Shown: positions 53,981-63,611 of the stretch, one piece after another
How the letters are laid out: each line of letters begins with the position of its first letter
How positions within the stretch are numbered: the stretch's first letter is position 1
Source: JAVVXB01 sp036651815
Lineage (GTDB): Bacteria; Bacillota; Clostridia; Christensenellales; CAG-138
Assembly (NCBI GenBank): GCA_036651815.1
Contig: JAVVXB010000015.1
Span: 4,501 to 68,500, forward strand
DNA: 64,000 nucleotides
Direction of reading: 5' to 3'
Notes under the pieces: model-generated
What the model saw: only the letters and a program-made list of their open reading frames with translations
Told to the model about the DNA's origin: nothing
Databases searched by the model: none
Position numbers and translations under genes: made by a program

Positions 53981-54009
53981 AGAACGGCGCAAGCTGAATG
54001 CGCCGTTCT
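53981..54009 (-). terminator. Hairpin terminator of pheST
   Basis: AGAACGGCGC (53981-53990) pairs perfectly with GCGCCGTTCT (54000-54009), 20 bases after the pheT stop on the minus strand, followed by ATTCAATT. Confidence 0.75.
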
Positions 54010-54029
54010 ATAGCCGATGATATTGAAAA

Positions 54030-56426
54030 TTACGAACGAAGCGGAGCACCGTTTGCCTTGAGTGCCATGATGATTGCATCAAACGCGGTTTTAATCTCAT
54101 CGTCCGATAACGTATGATCGTCCGCACGTAGCGTAAAGGAGAATGCCAAGCTCTTTTTACCAGGCAACATGCCAATGCCCACATAGGTGTCGAACAAGCG
54201 AATATTTTCGATGATCAGATCGGTTTCTGCCTGCTCAATTGTTCTTTTTAAAACAGCGGATTCAACGTTGTTATCGACGACTACCGCTAAATCACGCTGT
54301 ACAACCGGGAATTTAGGCAGAGGAGCAAAACGTTTGCTGGAGACAGCGGCATGCATCAACGCATCAAAAGACAATTCTGCCACATAAACGCGGGAATCAA
54401 TCTTCCATGTAGTAGTTACATCCGGATGCACTTCGCCCAACAAGCCAAGCTGGATACCATCGGCAGCATAAACTGCGGCAGTACGACCAGGTTGCAAGTA
54501 AGATGCATCCGCTCGTTTATAGACCGCCGCATAGACACCAAGACGGTCGAATAATTGCTCAAGTAATCCCTTCAGCGTGTAGAAGGTATCGCTAGCATCA
54601 AACATCAGCAACCCAACGGTTTTGCGTTCTTCGGGCAAAACGTCGCATAGATCAATATGTACATTGCCAACTTCAAAAAAGCGGCCTTGATTGGTGCGAC
54701 GGTTTAAATTGCGGGCACATACGTCCAACATACCGGGCAACAGTGTGGTTCGCATGAGGCTCTGATCCTCACCAAATGGATTAAGTATGCGCACGGCCTT
54801 TCGAAAATCTGATTCAGCCGGCAACAACAACGCATCCAGTGCAGAGGGAGATGTAAAATTATAATTGTACATTTCATATCCACCCAGAGACACGAGCGTA
54901 TCCTTCAAAGCATCCTCAAAATGGAATGCAGGGGAGAGGGTGCCGCGGAAAGTGTCTCCGCGCATGAGCGTAGGCGCAATATTGTAGTAGCCATAGATCC
55001 GCGCAATTTCCTCGGCAATATCCCAGTCGGCTTCGATGCCGTTCTCAATATCCGTACGGAAATGTGGAATCGTAATGTGTAACTTGCCACCAGCCGCTCT
55101 GGCTGGAATGCAGATGGTGCAAAGCATTTCAACCATTTCCTTGCCGGAAAGATGCAGTGCGAGTAGATTGTTGATATGATCAATATTGACATCTATCGTT
55201 CGATCGACAGGCGGTTGTTTGCAAATGTCGATCGTGTCGCCGACGACCGTCCCTGCGTGTAGCGCTTCGATTAGTTCTATGGCACGATCCAGCGCCAGCT
55301 TTGCGTTGACGGCTTCTACCCCCTTGATAAAGCGTGCAGCTGCATCCGTGGTATGGCGAAGTTTACGCGCAGTAGAGCGGATGTTGCTGCCCTTGAACAC
55401 TGCGGATTCAAACAAAACCGCCTGTGTGTTTTCTGTAATTTCACTATTACGTCCGCCCATGACGCCGGCGATTCCTACACCCTTTAGTGGATCGGCAATC
55501 AAGAGCATATCCGGTGTAACTGTACGTTCCTTTTCGTCCAATGTCGTTACGACTTCATTTTCATGGGCATTGCGCACAACAATATGCCCATCAGCAACGC
55601 ACGCTAGGTCAAAAGCGTGCATTGGATGACCATATTCAACCAAGACAAAATTTGTGATATCCACAATGTTGTTGATTGGGCGAAAGCCTGCGGCTTTCAA
55701 CTTGCGCTGCATCCAAACAGGAGATGGTTCAATGCGAATATCCTTGACCACACGCGCTGTATAACGCGGACAAAGGTCAAAGTTTTCAACGGTGACAGTT
55801 GCATAGTCAGAAGCTTGACCGCTACCTTTGACCGGCTTGATGACCGGTTGCTCGATGGTTTGTCCCAGTGCTGCCGCCGCTTCCCTGCAAATGCCAATGA
55901 TGCTGGCACAATCGGGGCGGTTTGGGGTAAGCTCAAATTCAAAGATTTCGTCGTCGAATCCCAGCGCTTGACCGATGGGCATACCAAGGGGATATGTTTC
56001 TTGCAACAGCAGGATACCATGCGTTTCGCTACCAGGATAATCCGCATTGGTCAGTCCCAGCTCTTTTCCGGAACAAAGCATCCCATAGCTCATTACACCA
56101 CGCATGTTAACGGCTTCCATTACATGCCCATCCAGCTTTGAACCAACAACGGCAACAGGAACGGTTTCGCCGCCTTTGATATTATCTGCACCCGTGACGA
56201 TTGTCAGCACTTCGGAACCAATGTCGACCTTGCAGATATGCAGATGATTGGAGTTTTCATGTAATTCTTCGGATAGCACCTTGCCAACTACGACTCCATC
56301 TACACCGGACAGCTCCTGTTCGATTCCGGCAAACTCAAAGCCGCGCCACATCATACGCTCGACGAACTCTTCATTGGTCACCTGGAAATCAACATATTCA
56401 CACAACCATTTTTTAGGCAGTTTCAT
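54030..56426 (-). CDS. pheT: Phenylalanine--tRNA ligase beta subunit
   Basis: The 798-residue beta subunit pairs with PheS in an alpha2-beta2 enzyme. An N-terminal tRNA-binding OB fold (about 40-150), the B3/B4 editing region in the middle, and the C-terminal anticodon-binding domain (about 705-798, with FPVVQRDLAVVVD) are present. GGGAGG precedes the ATG. It follows pheS by 15 bases in one operon under a Phe T-box. Confidence 0.97.
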   Translation of the reverse strand: MKLPKKWLCEYVDFQVTNEEFVERMMWRGFEFAGIEQELSGVDGVVVGKVLSEELHENSNHLHICKVDIGSEVLTIVTGADNIKGGETVPVAVVGSKLDGHVMEAVNMRGVMSYGMLCSGKELGLTNADYPGSETHGILLLQETYPLGMPIGQALGFDDEIFEFELTPNRPDCASIIGICREAAAALGQTIEQPVIKPVKGSGQASDYATVTVENFDLCPRYTARVVKDIRIEPSPVWMQRKLKAAGFRPINNIVDITNFVLVEYGHPMHAFDLACVADGHIVVRNAHENEVVTTLDEKERTVTPDMLLIADPLKGVGIAGVMGGRNSEITENTQAVLFESAVFKGSNIRSTARKLRHTTDAAARFIKGVEAVNAKLALDRAIELIEALHAGTVVGDTIDICKQPPVDRTIDVNIDHINNLLALHLSGKEMVEMLCTICIPARAAGGKLHITIPHFRTDIENGIEADWDIAEEIARIYGYYNIAPTLMRGDTFRGTLSPAFHFEDALKDTLVSLGGYEMYNYNFTSPSALDALLLPAESDFRKAVRILNPFGEDQSLMRTTLLPGMLDVCARNLNRRTNQGRFFEVGNVHIDLCDVLPEERKTVGLLMFDASDTFYTLKGLLEQLFDRLGVYAAVYKRADASYLQPGRTAAVYAADGIQLGLLGEVHPDVTTTWKIDSRVYVAELSFDALMHAAVSSKRFAPLPKFPVVQRDLAVVVDNNVESAVLKRTIEQAETDLIIENIRLFDTYVGIGMLPGKKSLAFSFTLRADDHTLSDDEIKTAFDAIIMALKANGAPLRS

Positions 56427-56441
56427 TATTTTTTTCCTCCC

Positions 56442-57470
56442 TTAAAACTGACGCAAAAAGCGTGCGTCGTTTTCGTATTCCAGACGGATATCGCTCACAC
56501 CGTATTTCAGGCTGGTCACACGATCCACGCCGATGCCAAAGGCCAGCGCAGTCCATTCATGCGGGTCAAGACCACAGTTTTCCAGCTCATGTGGATTTGT
56601 CACGCCGCAGCCCAGAATTTCGATCCAACCCGTGCCCTTGCAGACCCGGCAACCTTTTCCACCGCAGATAGTGCAGGACATATCCATTTCGGCGGAAGGT
56701 TCCGTAAATGGAAAATAACTTGGGCGGAGGCGCGTTTTAACACTTTCACCAAATACAGCGTGTACAAACGAATCCAAAATTCCTTTTAGGTCGCCCAGCG
56801 TCAGCCCTTTGTCCACAATAAAACCTTCCATCTGCATGAATACAGGGGAGTGACTTGCATCCACTTCATCCACGCGGAAGACGCGGCCAGGCATGACCAA
56901 CCGGAATGGAGGCTTGATGCTTTTAAGTGCACGAATTTCACAGGGCGAGGTGTGCGTGCGCAGTACAACGTTTTCGTTGATATAAAAGGTATCTTGCATA
57001 TCACGTGCCGGGTGATCCTTCGGCAGATTCAACAGAGTAAAGTTATTGTCATCTAATTCAATCTCTGGACCATCAAAGAGCGAAAACCCCATGCCAATCA
57101 ATGCATCACGAATGAGCCGATAGGTTTGCGTCATGGGGTGTAGACGTCCAATCGGCTGCTCGATTTTTCCAGGCGCAGTGACGTCAATTGCTTCCTTTTC
57201 AAACAGGTGCTGCCGTGCCTTTTCATTCAGCAACGCCTTTTTTTCGTCTATTTTTTCTTCCAGTGCCTTCTTAACACGGTTCGCGCCCGCACCAACGGCT
57301 GCACGTTCGTCTTTTTCCAACTTACCCATTGTGCGCAGAATGGCGGTTAACGAACCGTTTCTGCCAAGCACATCCGCCAGCACCGATTCAAGCTCCTCGA
57401 TGGTTTCACATTTTACGAGTCGATCCTCGGCTTCCGTATGCAGTTGTTTTAATGAATCCAGCATTCCCAT
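56442..57470 (-). CDS. pheS: Phenylalanine--tRNA ligase alpha subunit
   Basis: The 343-residue catalytic subunit has an N-terminal coiled coil, motif 2 (FRVDEVDASHSPVFMQMEG) and motif 3 (FGIGVDRVTSLKYGVSDIR). A four-cysteine insert (CTICGGKGCRVC) is the zinc-type variant found in many bacteria. ATG 57470 follows AGGAGG at 11 bases; ATG 57464 is a close alternative. It is first in the operon, directly after the T-box terminator. Confidence 0.96.
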   Translation of the reverse strand: MGMLDSLKQLHTEAEDRLVKCETIEELESVLADVLGRNGSLTAILRTMGKLEKDERAAVGAGANRVKKALEEKIDEKKALLNEKARQHLFEKEAIDVTAPGKIEQPIGRLHPMTQTYRLIRDALIGMGFSLFDGPEIELDDNNFTLLNLPKDHPARDMQDTFYINENVVLRTHTSPCEIRALKSIKPPFRLVMPGRVFRVDEVDASHSPVFMQMEGFIVDKGLTLGDLKGILDSFVHAVFGESVKTRLRPSYFPFTEPSAEMDMSCTICGGKGCRVCKGTGWIEILGCGVTNPHELENCGLDPHEWTALAFGIGVDRVTSLKYGVSDIRLEYENDARFLRQF

Positions 57471-57501
57471 GATTTTGATTTCCTCCTGTTTTTCATAAAA
57501 T

Positions 57502-57728
57502 AAAAAACAATCCATCCAATATGGGACGAATTGTCTCGTGGTACCACCCAAATTCATTTTGCAAAATGAATGCAAAACCTCATTCGCTGTAACGGGCATA
57601 CCCGTTGCCGACTAGTGCGCGAACTGCGGTTTGCCAGCAAGGCTCCGGGGCGAATAAAAAGATCCCTATTTGCGTACGTCGTTTACAGCCAGTGACGACG
57701 CTCTCTGATGACGCACTATTTAGGATAC
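57502..57728 (-). promoter_or_regulatory. Phe T-box leader of pheST
   Basis: On the minus strand: a Stem I base GGGGAGTATCC with the AGTA-type motif, a specifier TTC (57654-57652) followed by G and the pairing CCCC, a Stem III-like hairpin (ACGGG-TATG-CCCGT), the T-box block GGGTGGTACCACGAG (57550-57536) and a G-U-rich terminator stem with U-run (57534-57502). Uncharged tRNA-Phe should relieve termination. TATAAT at 57739-57734 starts the transcript. Unlike the aromatic transporter leader, it has a single Stem I. Confidence 0.88.
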
Positions 57729-57753
57729 TCCCCATTATAGCCTATCATATTAA

Positions 57754-58737
57754 TTATGATTCTATCACCCAAGCACGATTGCCGTCAAGAGAAATGCATA
57801 TGGTGCCAAGTTCATCGGTTCTCAGCGTTTTGATCCCGGTCTGCTTAAGCCGTTTTAGAATGCTGGCATCCGGCAAATTGTAAGAATTATCTTTTCCAAC
57901 GCTAATTACAGCGATAGAAGGTTTTACGGTTGATAAAAACTTTTTTCCAGTCGCGCTCGCGGAACCATGGTGCCCAACCTTAAGAACGTTGGCGGTAAAA
58001 TAGTGATTAGGCAGCGCTTTGATGGCAAGCCGTTCCGCAACCAAACCAGCATCACCGACAAATAAGGCTGCGGTATTGCCATACCGAATGCGTAGCATGA
58101 GACTGGTATCGTTTTCGTCATCATAATGAACTTCGTAGGGCGAGAGGACACGTACTTCAGTCGTTTCATCCCAATCCAATGTGGATGTAGCAGAAGCATA
58201 TATCGGCTTTGCTAATACGTGGTTGCGCTCAACTGCCTCCACTAGGTTGGCGTAGGTACTGCTTTCAATATCGAATGGCGGTAAATACAGTGCACCAATC
58301 TGATAAGCATCCAGAATTTCCGTCATACTTCCAATATGATCCGCGTGGAGATGGGAACAAATCACAATATCCAGCCTCGTAATCTGCTGAGCTTCCAGAA
58401 AACGTTGAATAACGGGAAAACTGCCAGCTGGGCCTGCATCGATCAGCATGGTTTTACCATTTGGAGATCGGAGAAACGCACAGTCGCCTTGGCCGATATC
58501 CAAAAACCAAATGGTCAAACCTGTAAAATCATGATTCCCTGCGGAGAAAGCTAAAGTTTCGGTCGGTATGGGCGTTGGTGCTGCATTTGTCGCGGCGATT
58601 CGTTGTGAGTAACCCAATAAACTGAGCGAAAATACGGCAACGAGCATGAGAAAAAGCATGCATATCAAAAGCCAACGGCGATGATGCGGTTGCGGTTCAC
58701 ATTCCTGCAATGCTATATTATCTGCAGATTCTTTCAT
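57754..58737 (-). CDS. ComEC-like MBL-fold hydrolase
   Basis: The 327-residue protein has one N-terminal membrane helix (about 20-45) and a metallo-beta-lactamase domain with FLDIGQGDCAFL, LIDAGPAG, SHLHADHIG and HHGSASAT. It corresponds to the C-terminal MBL domain of ComEC without its channel; stand-alone versions are extracellular nucleases or phosphodiesterases. I chose ATG 58737, seven bases after TATACT with no Shine-Dalgarno, over upstream in-frame codons. Confidence 0.85.
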   Translation of the reverse strand: MKESADNIALQECEPQPHHRRWLLICMLFLMLVAVFSLSLLGYSQRIAATNAAPTPIPTETLAFSAGNHDFTGLTIWFLDIGQGDCAFLRSPNGKTMLIDAGPAGSFPVIQRFLEAQQITRLDIVICSHLHADHIGSMTEILDAYQIGALYLPPFDIESSTYANLVEAVERNHVLAKPIYASATSTLDWDETTEVRVLSPYEVHYDDENDTSLMLRIRYGNTAALFVGDAGLVAERLAIKALPNHYFTANVLKVGHHGSASATGKKFLSTVKPSIAVISVGKDNSYNLPDASILKRLKQTGIKTLRTDELGTICISLDGNRAWVIES

Positions 58738-58744
58738 ATAAAAG

Positions 58745-58750
58745 AGTATA
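58745..58750 (-). promoter_or_regulatory. -10 element placed for a leaderless ComEC-like transcript
   Basis: On the minus strand TATACT, then CTTTTAT and the ATG at 58737. A weak -35, TTCATC, lies 17 bases upstream. Confidence 0.45.
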
Positions 58751-58807
58751 ACACGAATGTAGCGGATGATGAAATACACGAAATAGCAAATATTTGCCTT
58801 TTCATGC

Positions 58808-58836
58808 TTGACAAACACAATAAAATCTAATAATAT
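58808..58836 (+). promoter_or_regulatory. Promoter of the YtrA-type regulator operon
   Basis: Perfect TTGACA (58808-58813), 17 bases, TAATAT (58831-58836). The operator begins five bases further on. Confidence 0.75.
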
Positions 58837-58840
58837 ACAT

Positions 58841-58863
58841 GTGTACTATGACGGATAGTACAC
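58841..58863 (+). promoter_or_regulatory. Operator palindrome of the GntR/YtrA regulator
   Basis: GTGTACTAT-GACGG-ATAGTACAC is a perfect 9-bp inverted repeat over the expected transcription start, 21 bases upstream of the regulator gene. It has the shape of YtrA-family operators and indicates autorepression. Confidence 0.8.
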
Positions 58864-58883
58864 TAAGCGAATAGGAGGTCAGC

Positions 58884-59261
58884 ATGTTCCAAATCGATAA
58901 ATATGGGCGGACGCCAATCTACGAGCAGATTATCGAGCAATCGGAACGGCTGATTGCATCGGGCTCATTAAAGCCCGACGATCAACTGCCAAGCGTACGT
59001 TCCTTGTCGCAAACTCTGTCCATCAACCCCAATACACTACAGAAAGCCTATGCGGAGCTAGAGCGACGCGGGATTAGCTACAGTGTACCGGGGAACGGTA
59101 GGTTTGTGTCCAAGGACGCTGCTATTATTGTCGGCGGTCGTATGCAGGAAATGATTGATGAAATCGAATTGCTGAGCGAAAAACTTTGCACGGCTAACGT
59201 ACCCATCGAACAGGTGATTGGCGCGGTGGAAGCCGCATTTGGAAAGGGTGTGAAAGCATGA
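58884..59261 (+). CDS. GntR-family regulator, YtrA subfamily
   Basis: The 125-residue protein is a winged HTH (about 8-78: PIYEQIIEQSERLIASGSLKPDDQLPSVRSLSQTL pattern in two blocks) with the short helical tail of the YtrA group and no large effector domain. It should bind the palindrome just upstream and repress the following ABC genes. AGGAGG precedes the ATG. The stop overlaps the ATPase ATG (ATGA). Confidence 0.93.
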   Translation: MFQIDKYGRTPIYEQIIEQSERLIASGSLKPDDQLPSVRSLSQTLSINPNTLQKAYAELERRGISYSVPGNGRFVSKDAAIIVGGRMQEMIDEIELLSEKLCTANVPIEQVIGAVEAAFGKGVKA

Positions 59262-60175
59262 TTACGGCAAGAAATCTGACGAAACGGTTCCCGGATATTG
59301 TTGCGCTAGATCAGCTGAACTGTAATATCCCAGATGGTTGTATCTACGGCCTTGTCGGCGCTAATGGCGCGGGGAAATCCACATTTCTTCGTCTTGCCAG
59401 CGGGATCTATCGTCCCGATGATGGCCAGATCAGCATCAATGGAGGAAACGTATACGACAATCCGGAAGTCAAAAAACAATTTGTGTTTGTGCCGGATGAA
59501 CTTTTCTTTTTACCACAGAGTAATATGATTCGCATGGCCAAGCTGTATACGTCTGCTTACGAACGTTTTAATACAACACGTTTTCATACGTTGACAGAGG
59601 AATTCCGTCTGAATCCCAACAAACCATTTTCTACTTTTAGCAAGGGAATGCGTCGGCAGGCGGCAACAATTTTGGCATTGTCCACAATGGCGGAATATAT
59701 TTTTTTCGATGAGACGTTTGATGGACTTGATCCCGTCATGCGTAACCTGGTGAAAGCGACGCTTTATGACGATGTGATGGATCGCAACTGCACCGCAGTG
59801 ATTACAAGTCATTCCCTACGTGAGTTAGAGGATACCTGCGATCAGCTCGCACTGCTATATAAAGGTGGCATTGTCTTTGAAAGTGATGTGCAAAACCTTA
59901 AAACTTCACTGTTCAAGATACAGGTTGCCTTTGATGATGCATATGATCGTAGAAAATTTGATGGATTGGACATTCTATCATTTAACAAGCAAGGGAGCGT
60001 ATCAAACTTGATCGTGCGTGGTAATCGAGAGGAAAGCCACACGAGATTAACTGCGCTGTCACCCATTTTATTGGAAGTGTTGCCGCTTACGCTGGAGGAA
60101 GTTTTTATTTACGAAATGGAAGCGCTCGGTTACGTCTTTGATCAACCGAATGCAAAGAGGGGGGAGAGAGCATGA
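59258..60175 (+). CDS. ABC transporter ATPase (YtrB-like)
   Basis: The 305-residue ATPase has Walker A GANGAGKST (34-42), the signature FSKGMRRQ in place of LSGGQ, and Walker B YIFFDETFDGLDP. YtrB-type ATPases work with ABC-2 membrane partners in stress or antibiotic response. It is coupled at both ends by ATGA overlaps. Confidence 0.93.
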   Translation: MITARNLTKRFPDIVALDQLNCNIPDGCIYGLVGANGAGKSTFLRLASGIYRPDDGQISINGGNVYDNPEVKKQFVFVPDELFFLPQSNMIRMAKLYTSAYERFNTTRFHTLTEEFRLNPNKPFSTFSKGMRRQAATILALSTMAEYIFFDETFDGLDPVMRNLVKATLYDDVMDRNCTAVITSHSLRELEDTCDQLALLYKGGIVFESDVQNLKTSLFKIQVAFDDAYDRRKFDGLDILSFNKQGSVSNLIVRGNREESHTRLTALSPILLEVLPLTLEEVFIYEMEALGYVFDQPNAKRGERA

Positions 60176-62406
60176 GCTTTTATCGAGAATCCCTGCGTAG
60201 GCTGGGACGCCTGGGCCTTGCCCTGTTGATTACGGTCGTAATTTTGACAGTTATCATCGGCGTGCAGCAGTGTCAAAGCGAAAATCTGCCAGGCCGTGTG
60301 TTTGATATCATGGCTGCACTACCAATCTATGCCTTTGTCGCAGGATTTGGGTTCGCGTTCGTTGGATTTTCATTTTTAACAAAGCGCTCTGAAAGTGATT
60401 TTTATCACAGCTTACCGATTCGCCGTGTTAACCTATACCTATCCATTACGCTTGCTGCATTCACTTGGGTAGCGGCAACCGTGATTCTGTCGGTTATTGC
60501 TTTGACGGTTGTTCTGTTGGCTGGTGGCATTCCATTTGTACCTGCTTATTTGCCAATGGGCGCATTATTTTTCATCGTAGCTACCATGCTGGTTTTTGCG
60601 GCAGCCGCCATTGGATGCAGTCTCACCGGTACACTGTTTACCAATATTATTGTAACATTGCTCGTGCTATTCTTGCCTCGATATCTGCTGTTTATGATTG
60701 GACGAGGAATCGTAGCCAATGTGAATATCGTTGGATGGTTGGATCTGCCTTGGTTGCTCAATCCGGCTACCAATATTGCTACCGGACTTGTTGTGATGTT
60801 TTCACGACAGATGTTTATTGAACGAATCGTTGCAACTGGTCCGATACTGTATTCACTTGGCATAGCGATTGCGGAACTAGCGCTTGGTGCGCTGCTGTTT
60901 GTACGTCGTTCCTCTGAACTGGCAGAGCAGGGGGCCAGCTCTGGAAAGCTCCAGACGATATTTGCCTGCCTTCTAACATTACCGGTACTGCTGCTGAGTT
61001 TAGTGATCACATCGAGATATGGTACATTTGATCCGTACTCAGTATTGTTTGCTCATTTAAGGGAACTGCTCATTCTAGTGGCGGTTGCACTTGCCGGATA
61101 TGTTGGCTATCAGCTAATCGTTCTTCGCAATCTGAAAAGAATGCTGCTGTCTTTGCCATGGTTTCTCTGCCCGGTTGTTGCAACGGGGCTGATGTTAATC
61201 GGCATACAAGGGATTTCCAATAATGTTCTGAATGTCTGTCCGGCAGCGGCTGATATTTCATACATTACATTCGGTGGAGAGGATATCTATGAACATCACA
61301 AGCATTATACAACGCTGCTTCTCTCTGAAATCCATTTTTCGGAGGAATCGGTAAAAGAAGTGGTTGCAGAAAACCTTGCCAAAGCGATTGATATTCGGAA
61401 TGGAAAAGGAATTGCGGCCACCTTTGATCGCGAGTATCAATTTTATTCCATTGAGCCAATTTGCATTGTGCTGAACAATGGAAGAAAGATTAAACGCACG
61501 ATTGAGTTTTCAAATACAGATGTTTTGAATGCAGCGCGTGAACAAAACCCAGCGTTTGTATCTGCCATTCATGCGTTTCCACCTGCAAAATCCGTGACAT
61601 TCCGGACTACGGACTGTGGGATGAGTACGGAGGAAGTGGAAAAACTTCGCGTATGCTATTTTGATGAATGCGCAAAGAAAAAAATCATTCCGAATGTTTA
61701 TTATCGATCGCATAAAAACATCATTGACGAACGTGAAAAGTATCTGTATGCAGCCGGGGATCAGCAGTACATAGGATCGTTTACTATTGGTGGATACGTG
61801 GGAACCAATCGATACGTTGAAAACTATATAATAAACTTAGAAACACCAAAAACGGCAGAACTATGGATGATGCTCACAAACAGAAAGGCAGTGGCAGACA
61901 ACACGCTGCAGATGATGAATGCCTATGAACGAGTGAAAACAAATGGAGATATGGAAGACAGCTTTAATATTAACATGACATTTATGAATGTACCGCTGAA
62001 GGAAAACCAAGTATTTCAAATTGATCTTGGATTGTACCTGAGTAAGTACAATATGGAAATTGATGAAACCTATCAGCTCTACAAAGATTACGCTGAACGG
62101 ATGATGGATATATTCAAGCGTGGAATGCTTACCACGAATCCCACCTGTTTGAATGTTAGCTTTTCATGGGGTGCAAGGGCGAATGAACAGTCGCTCGGTT
62201 ACTATGGATCCAACAAATATTGGAGTAGTCCATATATTGGATTCAGCGCAGCGGATGAAAAACTGCTGTTGGAAGTCATCAATGAGTGGCGTGCTGCTGA
62301 ATATAATTCGTATAACAACAATGCTGTAGATCCACTGGATCCTGAAATGAGTGATGTGGCATTGCCTGCTGCTCCTACGCCAATGCCAGTAAACGAACAA
62401 CATTGA
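60172..62406 (+). CDS. ABC-2-type permease with large extracellular domain
   Basis: The 744-residue membrane protein has a helical N-terminal half (about 12-360, some eight to nine helices) and a large soluble C-terminal part (about 370-740) that is probably extracellular. It is the membrane partner of the YtrB-like ATPase. The cargo is unknown; envelope stress or peptide antibiotics are the usual inducers of this operon type. The soluble domain matches no family that I can recall. Confidence 0.8.
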   Translation: MSFYRESLRRLGRLGLALLITVVILTVIIGVQQCQSENLPGRVFDIMAALPIYAFVAGFGFAFVGFSFLTKRSESDFYHSLPIRRVNLYLSITLAAFTWVAATVILSVIALTVVLLAGGIPFVPAYLPMGALFFIVATMLVFAAAAIGCSLTGTLFTNIIVTLLVLFLPRYLLFMIGRGIVANVNIVGWLDLPWLLNPATNIATGLVVMFSRQMFIERIVATGPILYSLGIAIAELALGALLFVRRSSELAEQGASSGKLQTIFACLLTLPVLLLSLVITSRYGTFDPYSVLFAHLRELLILVAVALAGYVGYQLIVLRNLKRMLLSLPWFLCPVVATGLMLIGIQGISNNVLNVCPAAADISYITFGGEDIYEHHKHYTTLLLSEIHFSEESVKEVVAENLAKAIDIRNGKGIAATFDREYQFYSIEPICIVLNNGRKIKRTIEFSNTDVLNAAREQNPAFVSAIHAFPPAKSVTFRTTDCGMSTEEVEKLRVCYFDECAKKKIIPNVYYRSHKNIIDEREKYLYAAGDQQYIGSFTIGGYVGTNRYVENYIINLETPKTAELWMMLTNRKAVADNTLQMMNAYERVKTNGDMEDSFNINMTFMNVPLKENQVFQIDLGLYLSKYNMEIDETYQLYKDYAERMMDIFKRGMLTTNPTCLNVSFSWGARANEQSLGYYGSNKYWSSPYIGFSAADEKLLLEVINEWRAAEYNSYNNNAVDPLDPEMSDVALPAAPTPMPVNEQH

Positions 62407-62420
62407 TTGACAGCTGCAAA

Positions 62421-62454
62421 TGTGCTGATTGAATCCTAGGATTCAATCAGCACA
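62421..62454. terminator. Perfect 34-base palindrome after the ABC operon
   Basis: TGTGCTGATTGAATCC and its exact complement meet at a central TAGG/CCTA with no spacer. It lies 15 bases after the permease stop. There is no U-run. Likely a terminator or mRNA end hairpin, although a dimer binding site is possible. Confidence 0.6.
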
Positions 62455-62549
62455 TTGATATTATGATGCAGATTTGAATTTGGTAGATAAAATGGGAATA
62501 TGTGCGCAACGGATAAGGATGCTGTGAACGGATGATATGTAAAATATGG

Positions 62550-62577
62550 TTGACATATGAAATCAAAATGATATAAT
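62550..62577 (+). promoter_or_regulatory. Strong promoter of the SPFH unit
   Basis: Perfect TTGACA (62550-62555), 16 bases, perfect TATAAT (62572-62577), 33 bases before the ATG. Confidence 0.85.
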
Positions 62578-62610
62578 TATGATATCTTAATAGGATGTGA
62601 GGATAAATCT

Positions 62611-63609
62611 ATGGAAGAAAAAGTATTGAAAAATAAGAAAAACGGCATGCTGATGCTATTATTGCTGCTATTAATGTATCTTGTAGCTTTAGGCGCTATT
62701 TTTGTGGGCACAGTATTTTCAATTCCCATTCTAATTCTTGGTATCATCTGGACTTGTATTGGTTGGATTCCTTTTCTTGGTTTAAAAGTAATCAAACCGC
62801 AGGAAGCCGTTGTTTTGACTTTGTTTGGTGACTATGTCGGTACATTGAAAACACAAGGGTTTTACTATGTAAATCCGTTTTGCACGGCCATCAATCCAGC
62901 CGCTGGCACAAAGCTTGGTCAAAGCGGCGATGTACGCAGCAATGCTACGAAATCGACGGGTACCACGAATGAAAATGCAACGGGTGAGATCATGAACAAG
63001 AAAATATCATTAAAAATTATGACGTTGAACAACAATCGTCAGAAGGTTAACGATTGCCTTGGAAACCCGATCGAGATTGGCATTGCCGTAATGTGGCGTG
63101 TTGTGGATACGGCTAAAGCTGTATTTACCGTGGATAATTACAAAGAATACCTGTCCTTGCAGTGCGACAGTGCACTGCGCAATATTGTAAGGCTTTATCC
63201 GTATGATGTAGCACCCAATGTGGATACAACTGGCGATGGCATTGCCGACGAAGGAAGTCTGCGTGGTTCCAGCGAAATTGTAGCAGCCCGTATTAAAAAA
63301 GAAATTCAAGGAAAAGTTGCAGAAGCAGGACTAGATATTTTAGAAGCGCGGATTACTTATTTAGCATATGCATCTGAAATTGCTGCGGTTATGCTACAAA
63401 GGCAGCAGGCGTCAGCCATAGTGGATGCACGCAAAATGATAGTGGACGGTGCAGTTGGCATGGTGGAAATGGCGTTGGAGCAGTTGAACAAAAACAATAT
63501 CGTTGTCTTGGACGAGGAGCGAAAAGCAGCCATGGTATCGAACCTTTTGGTGGTACTTTGCGGAAATCACGACGTACAGCCGATTGTTAATTCCGGTAGC
63601 TTATATTAA
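62611..63609 (+). CDS. SPFH/Band 7 membrane protein
   Basis: The 332-residue protein has two N-terminal helices (about 12-34 and 38-55) and an SPFH domain (about 60-290) with VIKPQEAVVLTLFGDYVGT and NPIEIGIAVMWRVVDTAKA. It should form membrane microdomain assemblies; the exact function of this clostridial subgroup is unknown. GAGG precedes the ATG. The next small gene starts two bases after its stop, so they are cotranscribed. Confidence 0.9.
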   Translation: MEEKVLKNKKNGMLMLLLLLLMYLVALGAIFVGTVFSIPILILGIIWTCIGWIPFLGLKVIKPQEAVVLTLFGDYVGTLKTQGFYYVNPFCTAINPAAGTKLGQSGDVRSNATKSTGTTNENATGEIMNKKISLKIMTLNNNRQKVNDCLGNPIEIGIAVMWRVVDTAKAVFTVDNYKEYLSLQCDSALRNIVRLYPYDVAPNVDTTGDGIADEGSLRGSSEIVAARIKKEIQGKVAEAGLDILEARITYLAYASEIAAVMLQRQQASAIVDARKMIVDGAVGMVEMALEQLNKNNIVVLDEERKAAMVSNLLVVLCGNHDVQPIVNSGSLY

Positions 63610-63611
63610 AT

